Source of the DNA: Choristocarpus tenellus KU-1152
Taxonomy: Eukaryota > Phaeophyceae
Reading direction: 5' to 3'
Assembly: GCA_964200185.2 (NCBI GenBank)
Contig: CAXNAD020000073.1
Location: 1 to 32,285, forward strand
DNA: 32,285 bases
In this document: piece after piece, positions 1 through 8,438 of the stretch
Numbering within the stretch: the first letter of the stretch is position 1
How the letters are laid out: each line of letters begins with the position of its first letter
Made by a program: the position numbers and the translations under genes
Notes under the pieces: generated by a model
What the model saw: the letters and a program-made list of their open reading frames with translations, nothing else
The model's database searches: none
Told to the model about the DNA's origin: nothing

Positions 1-107
1 GTTAGGGTTAGGGTTAGGTTTAGGGTTAACCCTAACCACGTTCAATACAATTGGTAAGGGTTAGGGTTAGGGTTAACCCTAACCCTAACCCTAACCCTAA
101 CCCTAAC
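1..107. repeat. Head-to-head interstitial telomeric tracts at window start
   Basis: TTAGGG units run from 1 to about 28 and turn to CCCTAA at 28-37. A second array runs TTAGGG at 57-74 and then CCCTAA at 75-107. The turn at 74/75 is a perfect palindrome with no spacer, 18 bp per arm (57-92). A chromosome left end would carry only CCCTAA on this strand, so this is not a simple telomere cap. Confidence 0.9.
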
Positions 108-182
108 ATTGTTTGCAACTGCCTCATCAACCTTTCAAATTAATCGCCCCCACAACCTCTGACAGAATATACACAATACTGA

Positions 183-544
183 CACAACAATAATGTGTGT
201 TCGACCCGACAAATAATGTGTTTCGACACAACAGCAATGTATTTTAATGCAGCAGTAATGTGTTTTGGCACAACAACAATATGCTTTGACACAACAGTAA
301 TGTGTTTTGACACAACAACAATATGCTTTGATATAACAGTAATGTGTTTTGACACAACAACAATATGCTTTGATATAACAGTAATGTGTTTTGGCACAAG
401 AGCAATGTATTTTGATGCAGCAGTAACGTGTTTTGACACAACAACAATATGCTTTGATGCAACAGTAATGTGTTTTGACACAACAACAATATGCTTTGAT
501 ATAACAGTAATGTGTTTTGACACAACAACAATATGCTTTGACAG
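183..544. repeat. 21-bp minisatellite with 42-bp higher-order unit
   Basis: About 16 to 17 diverged 21-bp units alternate between two versions, TTTTGACACAACAACAATAT(G) and CTTTGATATAACAGTAATGT(G), so the real period is 42 bp. Because 21 is a multiple of three, several frames on both strands stay open. This explains the long Cys-rich or Lys-rich ORFs here, which should not be taken as proteins. The array runs directly into the exon-like segment that starts at 545. Confidence 0.85.
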
Positions 545-745
545 GACTCCGCCTTCGGGTAGCGGTATTGTCATCGAGGATAAGGAAGATGCTGACGACG
601 TGAGTGATAATGAAACTGGTTCCCTTATGCCTGGAAATACGAAGCCTCCCTTTCATGGGTCATCTACTGAAGAGGGAAAGGAACGCATGGACGCCTCTTT
701 GAGACCTACACGCCCACGATTGCCCGTCTCTCGCCCTCCAACCAT
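545..745 (+). CDS. Exon-like acidic/serine-rich coding segment, unknown gene
   Basis: Just after the minisatellite the frame changes to a normal-looking polar sequence. It includes IEDKEDADDVSDNETG, then a GSSTEEGKERMD stretch and a basic proline-rich end. A good acceptor (TTTGACAG) ends at 544. A consensus donor (GTAAGG) starts at 746. Without splicing, the frame ends at TAA 747-749, which is itself part of a degenerate telomeric unit. The acidic Ser/Asp/Glu-rich character would suit a cytosolic N-terminal tail, and the downstream CTL-type transporter on the same strand lacks its N-terminus. No splice path across the intervening 7.4 kb can be shown, so the link is speculation. Confidence 0.4.
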
Positions 746-824
746 GTAAGGGTTAGGGGATTGAGTACCACCTCGGTTGTGAATATTTTTCAAGTTTTTT
801 TTAATCTCACTTCCTAGGCCTTTT

Positions 825-871
825 GGGGTTAGGGTTAACCCTATAACCCTAACCCTAACCCTAACCCTAAC
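825..871. repeat. Head-to-head telomeric tract
   Basis: GGGGTTAGGGTTAACCCTAT is followed by four CCCTAA units. The inversion point is GGGTT/AACCC at 836/837, with 7 bp of perfect arms before the first mismatch. Confidence 0.85.
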
Positions 872-1760
872 TTTTATTAGTTCAATTTTTTTAATGAGAT
901 TTTGTTCAATCGGTTGGCTCTAATTACGATGTTCCCATTCTCTCTATATATACTGGTGTTTACTTCTGATATGTCATATGTTGAAAGCCTATGACTTGAA
1001 CTTCAAGTCAGCGTAATGCTTGACCCCTAACCCTTTAGTCACTCACCGGTTGGGGTTAACAAATTGGGGGTTAGGGTTAGGGTTAGGGTTAGGGTTAACA
1101 AATTGGGGGTTAGGGTTAGGCCCTTTTTGCAAGTCCTGATAGAGACCTCAGATTTTTCTAACTCATTGAAGGACACTACAGAAAAGGCCTTACTAGGTGA
1201 TCAGGGTTAGGGTTAAGGTTAGGGTTTGAAAAATTAATTGTCAGTGATTTTTCTTGAAGACTCCCAACCAATCTTGAGTTGTCAAAGTCTCAAGTAAGGA
1301 GTCCTAGGATGGCAAGCAACATAAGTAAGAGGTTGAGAGGGCCAGCCTCAGAGACACCTGCAGACATGGGGAAACCGAAAAACAAGAGGGAGGCTCTGAG
1401 GAAGACCAGGCAAGGTCCTTAACGGCTGCGTCGAGGAAGAAATAGGTTAAGAATATATTAACAGAGATGGTGCTCAAAAGGTTGGCAAACTGGTGCTAAA
1501 GAGCAAATGAAGAAATACAAGAAGTTGGTCAAAGAGAGGTTCTTTCTGAGGGGTAGGCGCGTTTACTGGTGATACACTAGCCCTAATCCTGTACTATCAC
1601 TACCAGTTTGTTATCTACAACCATATGGTCCAAACTGAAGTAGTGGAGGCCATCTACTACTTGGCAGTGTGAGTGGGATGCAACAAAGGTTTTGCTGTGT
1701 TGTAAAAACTTTGAAGGATAAGGGGGAGATTTATTCCGACTCTGTGACTGGGAGGGGGAC
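872..1760. other. No gene seen; telomeric fragments
   Basis: I find no supported coding exon. Telomeric pieces lie at 1067-1096, 1107-1120 and 1204-1228. The first two follow a repeated TTAACAAATTGGGGG motif, which makes a short tandem duplication that includes its telomeric units. Confidence 0.6.
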
Positions 1761-1763
1761 TGT

Positions 1764-1978
1764 TCAAGTTAGCTCTAACTCTGACAAGTTAACTCTAACT
1801 CTGACAAGTTAACTCTAACTCTGACAAGTTAACTCTAACTCTGACAAGTTAACTCTAACTCTGACAAGTTAACTCTAACTCTGACAAGTTAACTCTAACT
1901 CTGACAAGTTAACTCTAACTCTGATAAGTTAACTCTAACTCTGATAAGTTAACTCTAACTCTGATGTGTTAACTCTAA
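1764..1978. repeat. 20-bp minisatellite
   Basis: About eleven head-to-tail copies of AAGTTAACTCTAACTCTGAC. They are nearly identical in the middle; the last three carry CTGATAAG or CTGATGTG variants. Every unit has a GTTAAC palindrome and an ACTCTAACT stretch that looks like a degraded CCCTAA unit. Confidence 0.9.
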
Positions 1979-2210
1979 TAAGAGTTGCAAGGTCCTTAAT
2001 CCACAGCTCGACAAGACAGAATTCTCTACCTTTGGACAGCACTTGTTGGGAAGTAAATGTGAAATTACATTTGGGTTTGGTGACCTGGGTAAAAGACAAA
2101 GCTTGAGGTGACTCTCATTGATGGTTCTGGGTACTGTTCCAAAGTGTCGGGGTGTAATTTGTAAACTGCCCAGCTTTCGGACCATAGAGTTGTTTTGGCA
2201 GCAGTTTGTC

Positions 2211-2354
2211 GGTTAGGGTTAGGGTTAGGGTTAGGGTTATGGAATGAAAACGGGAGATCGAGTACACAAATTGAACAGTCAATAACGCTGGGGTGGTGTA
2301 GTGACCCTAACTGGGATTTAGGGTTAGGGTTAGGGTTAGGGTTAGGGTTAGGGT
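2211..2354. repeat. Pair of telomeric tracts
   Basis: Two TTAGGG arrays (2211-2239, about five units, and 2318-2354, about six units) flank 78 bp of unique sequence. Open frames here translate as Leu-Gly repeats and only reflect the hexamer. Confidence 0.9.
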
Positions 2355-2534
2355 GGGTGGAAACCAGCAGACTGTGGGAAGCTGGTCACACATGACAAAC
2401 CAGAGGGAGATGACAGATTTCCTCAACACAAGAGGACAAGTATATTGGAGGGAGACGTACACTCAACCTGGTGAGAGTTCTGGATGAGCTGAAAAATACT
2501 TCAGATTTAGCGAGATCGGTGGGTGCTGTAGAGT

Positions 2535-3173
2535 TAGGGTTAGGGTTTGTAGATAAGAGTTTGCAGGTGGATTATGAGGTGGAACTCATTGTCTACGATG
2601 GCCAAAGATGGCAACAAGACAACATCGAAGCTGCCGATCACTGGCTATTTTTGTAATAAGAAGTATCAAAAGGTGACCAAGCAAAACTCTGAGTACTCCA
2701 GGAGTTTTTTTGTATCTGAAAATGTTGTCTGCTGCCACCCGAAACGATTTGGTCAGCCAAAAACATTTCCTAGGAGTCCTGTGCACATTAGCATTCCCAT
2801 GGCATACATGTTTTGCATCATGCAGAGTTAAAACCTAGGGTTAGGGTTACAATTGTGTTAATGTGAAAACAAAAAATACCTTGAAAACAGAAACTCTCCC
2901 TTTATACGCATAGATCACCTTACTGCATACTGTAGTGAGTTAAAGGCTACTGTAACTTAGGGTTAGGGTTAGGGAGTCAGCATTTATTTCACGTGAATTT
3001 CATGGGATGAATCCACTTGTAGCATATTTGACAGTGGTTTGAATGCCTCCAGTCTATTGTGTGAATTGAGTATTTGCTCCGAATTGGGCCTAGAGCAACA
3101 CGTATGTTGGGTCTATGTGGAGTTAGGACCTCAAATCAATACCTAATGAGGTCAGGGTTAGGGTTAGGGTTTG
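2535..3173. repeat. Scattered two- to three-unit telomeric fragments
   Basis: TTAGGG fragments lie at about 2535-2549, 2836-2850, 2957-2974 and 3155-3173, all in the same orientation. Apart from them I see no gene between 2355 and 3800. Confidence 0.7.
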
Positions 3174-3815
3174 CCCTCACCTTTCCAACCGCATTTGTTA
3201 AGAAAAAAAATTGGTGTCTAAGTAATAAAAATTAAAAAATACGGAAAGATATTTCCAATCCTTCGATTATTACTTGCCTCCGATATATGTGTTGGATTAT
3301 ATTGGTACATCAAAGTTTTTTTTTTTCATCAGGCAAGGCCATTTCCCTGCAATGTGGAATATTGGTGATGTGGAAGAAGCAGCAGCCTTAAGGGAAAATG
3401 TTTGCTATGGTGGTTTAAGTACTGAACTTTGGATTGCTCTTGCATCTAACACATCTCATTCGTTTGGTAGGCGTGGGGTTGCAGTTCTGTTGCTATAGGG
3501 CGTTCTGTACAGTGCATGACAGGAAGAGTGAGAGTTGTCCCATCTTAATCTGGTAGGAGTGATGCTGAGGTTTTCCCTGCACTCAGAACAATCAGTTTGT
3601 GGAAGGTTGGTTTGTGCTAGTTCACAATTCTCTCGGATCCTTCTTGGTACAGTATGCTACAGTAAGGCACACAAGTGCTTGAGCTGTGAATGAGTTCATT
3701 ATTTGTATCGGTTTGACTTGGAACAGACGTTTTCTTGGACTATGAGGTAGGTTTGGCATAAAATGTTCTGAAACACTCCTTACTGTTCACATATTCGTGA
3801 TTCTAGGGTTGGGGT

Positions 3816-4147
3816 TAGATACTTGTGATCAATGCTAGGTGTGAATAGCAGTTCGTATCTCTCTGTGTTTGTTGTGGCAATGTAGATCCACGAAGACAAT
3901 GTGAAGTGGTTAGGGTTAGGGTTAGGGTTAGGGTTAGGGTTAGGTACTTGTGGTCAATGCTAGGTGTGAATAGCAGTTCATATCTCTCTGTTTTTGTTTT
4001 GGCAATGTAGATCCACAAAGATAATGTGAAGTGGTTAGGGTTAGGGTTAGGGTTAGATTCTTGTAATTGATGCTAGGTGTGAATAGCAGTTCATATCTCT
4101 CTGTTTTTGTTGTGGCAATGTAGATCCACAAAGATAATGTGAAGTGA
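3816..4147. repeat. Three ~95-bp modules alternating with telomeric tracts
   Basis: Three similar modules begin near TACTTGTGATCAATGCTAGG and end near AATGTGAAGTGG. They lie at about 3818-3908, 3945-4033 and 4055-4147. TTAGGG tracts separate them: 3909-3944 (six units) and 4034-4054 (about 3.5 units). The third copy continues on its right into unrelated sequence (GAGACTGCGG) with no telomeric tract. It also contains the 3' part of the decayed minus-strand ORF at 4097-4380. Confidence 0.85.
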
Positions 4148-4380
4148 GACTGCGGTCCACTCCTGCCTCCTTGACTTTGAGAAGATGGTGAGTTCATGTT
4201 CCACTGGTGAAGTCTTGAATGTGTCAACGAGGTCTCCTCCAAGTTTATCCAAGAGGTCAATACATCTAGCCATACAGTTGATGGCAAGTTTCAGTACAAG
4301 GGCCTTTTAGGCAGAGATGCCAATAGTGGGGTCATGTTGTGCCTAGGTAGTACTTTCTGTCATGCGGATGGTGATGAGAA
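4097..4380 (-). pseudogene. Decayed ORF fragment, unknown
   Basis: One minus-strand frame reads coherently from about 4380 down to 4097. Its best stretch includes LKLAINCMARCIDLLDKLGG and then VEHELTIFSKSRRQEW. In-frame TAG and TAA codons interrupt the upstream part, and an in-frame stop follows just downstream, in the 95-bp module. I do not recognise the family. It could be a broken mobile-element ORF or a genuine exon preceded by an acceptor at CTAAAAG. Its downstream end coincides with the module that is repeated between telomeric tracts. Confidence 0.3.
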
Positions 4381-4382
4381 GA

Positions 4383-4640
4383 TTAGGGTTAGAGTTTAGC
4401 CATCAATAGGAAAAAAAAAGAATTGTTGTAAAAAAAAGGTAAAAAAAGGGTTAGGGTTTATCCACGTGTTGTCAGGACCTCTTCCTTTGCTTAGGGTTAG
4501 GGTTCTCCTTTCATACAGTTTGCTACCTATAAGCACATGAGATGAGCTTTTTATTACTGGCTAGTAATTGAATCATGATTGTGGAGGACCCCAAGGTGAT
4601 AATGTTGTTCTGTCTAGCTAACCCTAACCCTAACCCTGAC
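4383..4640. repeat. Short telomeric fragments, both orientations
   Basis: TTAGGG pieces lie at about 4383-4396, 4447-4459 and 4491-4505. A CCCTAA array lies at 4619-4638. A-rich runs (AAAAAAAAAG, AAAAAAAGG) stand between them. Confidence 0.75.
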
Positions 4641-6590
4641 TGGGTAGCTCCGTGGCATAATTGAGCTAGTGTCATCTCCCCAATTTCTCACCCACAGAAA
4701 TGACCAAAAAGTTAATTTGATCCATGTTGCACAGAGGCACCGAATGGGGGCACATGGCCTTGCTCGAGCCTGATACCATCCATGGTACAGATGAGTATCC
4801 CTCGGGGATAATTGGCTTGATATTTACTTCACACCCTAGCAATAGACTTTTTTTTGTGCAGTCTGGCACTCTTTGCCCCTCCGTTTGCACTTGTCTGGCA
4901 CTCTTTGCCCCGTGTTATAAGGACCCTCGTGACATGTTAGAAATAGGTTTGTAGGTAATCAAACCAAGAAAACTGCTTTTGTCATCTACTTGTGATCTAT
5001 TTCCTTCCAGACAAAATGGATGAGGTTAGTTTTTTTTTGTCATTCACTGTCCACGTGGAGGCATGGGGGTACCAACTTCTCCTCATCAGGCCTTCCAAAT
5101 CATGGAAGGCGTGGGTGGTTTGAGCTGTGGTTTCCAAGTATCCGAGGTAGGAGTGTGGCCTGCACTCCATTTTCCCCCTGTATTTGTGTCTCTGGCGAAG
5201 GTGCTTGTTCTTGTTCCTCTGGCTGTCCTCTCTTAGTGACATCCTCTTGTCTATACTTGGTCCCAGCACCTCAGCACGCTATGTTGCAATAATTCTTTTA
5301 TGGCTTATTGATAGAACTACACCTGTGATGAGAATTACATGCACTCAGACACACTTGTTGGGACAATGCTGTTGAGCAACAATTGTTTGAAGTACTCAGT
5401 ACCCTTGTGTTTCACTTACAATGACCATAATGGGCTGCTGCCGAATTTCTATGGTGAGGATGGGGTACTACATGATGCAATGCTGTGATTGAGTAATGGA
5501 GGGGTAGCTCAGCCAGTTAGCACCCACTTTGTTCCATCAGCTCTAGAAAGAAAGGAACAACAATGGAGAAGTTGTGGATGGATAAACATGTGGGGACTGA
5601 CCAAGAGATCTGTCACTAATCAATCACAGTGCTGGAGCAACACCAGGAAGAGAGGTGCAGGGGAGGTCTGTGTGATCTGTGCTGGGTGAGAAGAATGAGA
5701 AGCTCCACCATACAGCAGCCATGAATCTCCAGTGGCACCAGGAGGAATGGCTTGGAGTGGGACTGTGTAAGGGTGGAAAGGGTGGGTGTGCCCGGGCAGG
5801 GTCTGTGCATGCTTGTGCAAAATTTGATCTAGCTAAGTGTATGTGTATAGTCGTGGGGTCTGTGCATCACATTAGACTTGAAAATGTTCAACACTTAGAA
5901 ATTTCGGTATCACAGGTCAGGGCTCTGCCCAGCGGCATAAGAACAAGTAACATTCTGGTACAATCATCACCTCAATTTTTGTTCATAGTATCTGTTGACT
6001 CAAGGTAGAATCAGGGTTAGGGTAACAAAGGGAGGGGGCTTATGACAGTAGTTCCAGAATATCCACTCCTTTTTTTGTAGCAATACCCTACTACTATCTT
6101 TTTGTTGTGGATCGTAGCGCTTGATATTTGATCCTGCTTTTTGCTAATGATTGACACTGACATTTTGTCAACAGTTCTTTTTGTTGAAACATTCACTGTC
6201 TCAGCACCCATGCTTGTATTTCATGTTGAGAGTATAGTTGACAGTTTGTTCTTGTCCTGGCCTTGGAGAAGGTCAATTACTAATAGGGTCAACCATGAAG
6301 TTACAGACCTGTTTGGCATGACTGAGGCATGCATTTGTCAGCATCGATGTCCTGTTTCATAGCATGGTTGATGAAGTGGCAGTGGCAAATAGCTCTCATC
6401 TTGTCAAGACAAGATAGTCCCAGCAACGTTTCTCGAGCTGTGGTGGGTGGCTTGAGCTAAGTTGGCTCCAATTGTGAGCAGTATATTGACTGATAGTGTT
6501 GTTCCACTTAAGAGCTCTTCTTAAGGCCTCTAAGGGTCATGCTCTTTTGATGGGCTGATGTGGTCAACCTCTCTGGGTAGACACTAGTAA
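4641..6590. other. No gene supported
   Basis: Several frames of 60 to 110 codons are open on both strands, but none has convincing splice borders or a recognisable motif. The stretch from about 5520 to 5800 (+) reads in part like coding debris rich in Lys, Gln and Trp; it is broken by stops and I do not call it. Only traces of telomeric repeat are seen (around 6010). Confidence 0.5.
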
Positions 6591-6597
6591 CACTGCA

Positions 6598-6725
6598 TCT
6601 CGGTTGTAATGATTGGCCTATGATAAGTGAATCATGTTCATCTCGGTTGTAATGATTGGCCTATTATAATCAAATAATGTTCATTTCGGTTGCAATGATT
6701 GGCCTATTATAATCAAATCATGTTC
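6598..6725. repeat. Three tandem 43-bp repeats
   Basis: Three diverged direct copies of a 42- to 43-bp unit start with TCTCGGTTGTAATGATTGGC and end with ATCATGTTCA. No telomeric hexamer lies between them. A short TTAGGG fragment follows at 6789-6801. Confidence 0.85.
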
Positions 6726-7305
6726 AGACCTACTTCAAGCAGCAATGCAGTATTACTTCAATTTTTTTGTATTGTAATGGTGCATATAGGGGTTAGGGTT
6801 ACAAAATGTGTCCATTGTGTGGGTACAGGATGGAGTCAGCAAGATGCTGCATAGGCTGACGACCAATGAGAATCTTGCTTTGACCGTGGTGAAGATAATG
6901 AGGTCAATGTCAGATTACTTGGAAGTGACCTGACTTAGAACTATGTATGGGGGATACATTTCAGATGTTTTCGTGATCAATTGGAGCAAGTTGTGAAGGA
7001 ATGTGGTCAACTGATTGGTTCAGACCAGTGGTAGTCAGTGGTACCTATGTGGCATGTGATTGACATGATGCATGGCAGGGAGTAGACATGTTGTGAATTT
7101 CAGATATACTGCATCGCCCAAGGATTTGACTCTGTTTGGAATGGTAGATAATGGATAGTTTTGGTAGATGACAGAAAAAGAAAAAATATGTAGTTCGTGA
7201 CCTCCTACATCGTGCAAAGAGAACATTAATAGGAATTCAGGAGATTGGATGATATGTTGTGTGATGCATAGGGTTTGAGAAGCATAGAAGGTTGCGAGCG
7301 CTGCC

Positions 7306-7354
7306 CTGCCATGTGAAAGAACCCTAACCCTAACCCTGCCATGTGAAAGAACCT
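7306..7354. repeat. Telomeric insert flanked by a 19-bp direct repeat
   Basis: CCTGCCATGTGAAAGAACC occurs twice. The copies sandwich about two CCCTAA units, and each abuts the tract directly. The arrangement resembles a short telomeric insertion with a duplicated target. Confidence 0.85.
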
Positions 7355-7834
7355 TCATGGGTATTTGGAAGTGTACACTGTAACTTTGGAAGAATGTTGA
7401 GACGAGGAGTGATTTGAGATTTTTGCTGTGCATCGTGTCTTTGATCTATGGTAAAGATGCAGCAGGTCAAAGGTTGATAGCTCCACTTTGTGCGTCAGAA
7501 CTGCAATAGTCAAGTCTTGAGCAGTCAAGTTTGGTGCTACTCTAGTTCATTGATGACAATGAAAGCAAGATCCATACTTTGGCATTTTGGTTGGTTGTGC
7601 CAAAGAGTAATCTGACCAGGGGACTATTTGCTCAAGACACATGGTTGAACCTTGCCCCTATTGTTTGAGCAGGTCCAGAGATGTACGCTACACGGTGCTG
7701 TTCTTGCTTCAGTCAGTGATCACCCTTACTGTTTCCTTCAAGACTGGTAGGTATTAGAGGAAGGGTCTTGAAGTCATATCAAGATTACGTACTAAGATGC
7801 TTAAGTACTACTCAAAGTATTCAGTTCGAGTACT

Positions 7835-7864
7835 CTAACCCTAACCCTAACCCTAACCCTAACC
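7835..7864. repeat. CCCTAA tract
   Basis: About five CCCTAA units. The last CTAAC lies about 30 nt before the AG of a possible exon at 7894. Confidence 0.9.
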
Positions 7865-7893
7865 TCTGGAATAACACGTGCCGCATCTAACAG

Positions 7894-7941
7894 TGTCTCC
7901 AAACACCTGTTTGCTCTGTTATCGTTTAGTGCTGTCTTGGA
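7894..7941 (+). CDS. Possible exon with first membrane segment of the CTL transporter
   Basis: After a good acceptor (CATCTAACAG, ending 7893), one frame encodes VSKHLFALLSFSAVLEV, a plausible hydrophobic helix. CTL proteins begin their membrane part with a segment of the type D-x2-F-x-L-L-F. The segment is in the right place and on the right strand, but the only donor (GTCTTT at 7942) is weak and the phase to the next exon is not settled. Treat as a candidate only. Confidence 0.25.
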
Positions 7942-8085
7942 GGTCTTTTTTAGCACCCTCTTCACCTTATAATTTCAACATCATCGCACTCTCTTCACAT
8001 GGGGGCCAGGACCAGAGATTGTCGATGTAGTCACTACCCCTTCGTGTGCCTCCTTTCTGTTCATATATATATATAGTTCTGTTAG

Positions 8086-8108
8086 CCTTGGAAGAGACAC
8101 AAGCCATG
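8086..8108 (+). CDS. Possible small exon of the CTL gene
   Basis: A consensus donor (GTAAGG at 8109) leaves one base of a codon, which GC at the start of the next exon (8225) completes to Gly. The frame then reads LGRDTSH-G-NNYNV. This weakly recalls the Gly-x-Asp-x2-Gly-Asn stretch of the first CTL extracellular loop. The acceptor could be GTTAG at 8085 or TATAG at 8076. Confidence 0.3.
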
Positions 8109-8224
8109 GTAAGGACTGACTCTAAGCACCTACAATCGATTTGGGGTTGATGTTACCTCATTGATTTCAAATTTTGTTATTATTTCCCAATATTCATCCG
8201 CAATTCTGGTCTTTCCTTCTCTAG

Positions 8225-8438
8225 GCAACAACTACAATGTCAACAGCGCAAGTCCTAACGAAGCTCAGTGGATACCCATTCCTGATGGGGTTCGTTGGGG
8301 CAATTGTCTCAACCTGGGGGCTGCCATGGGGTTGTTCCTTTCTTGCATGTTCCAGTGGGTCCTAATGAACACCCGACTCGGTTCCTTCCTGGCGAAAAGG
8401 TCACTGCATGCTGCTGTGGCATTGGAGATCATCTTAAG
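8225..8438 (+). CDS. CTL exon a: extracellular loop end and membrane helix
   Basis: The exon starts after CTCTAG and ends before GTGATA. It encodes a hydrophilic loop and then a helix (LGAAMGLFLSCMFQWVLMNT), a short basic loop and the start of another helix (LHAAVALEIIL). It ends with AG, which T at 8918 completes to Ser. Confidence 0.65.

Noticed and set aside
1-107. True chromosome end
   Set aside because: The strand begins with TTAGGG and inverts within 30 bp, and normal sequence follows each short tract. A left telomere should be a long CCCTAA array on this strand.
140-656. Long minus-strand ORFs rich in Cys, Lys and Val over the 21-bp array
   Set aside because: The period is a multiple of three, so any frame without a stop in the unit stays open; they read as repeats only.
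1764-1978. CRISPR-like regular repeat
   Set aside because: Units are directly contiguous at 20 bp with no unique spacers, and the DNA is eukaryotic.
2195-2395. ORF with Leu-Gly repeats (same at 8703-8948 minus and the Pro-Asn frame at 8794-8976)
   Set aside because: It is the translation of TTAGGG/CCCTAA tracts, with no flanking protein-like sequence of its own.
5500-5575. tRNA-like start (GGGGTAGCTCAGCCAGTTAG)
   Set aside because: It resembles a tRNA D-arm, but no matching acceptor stem, anticodon arm or GGTTCGAATCC-type T-arm follows.
7035-7433. 132-codon minus-strand ORF
   Set aside because: Its middle is the telomeric tract with a duplicated flank, and no splice signals or motif support it.
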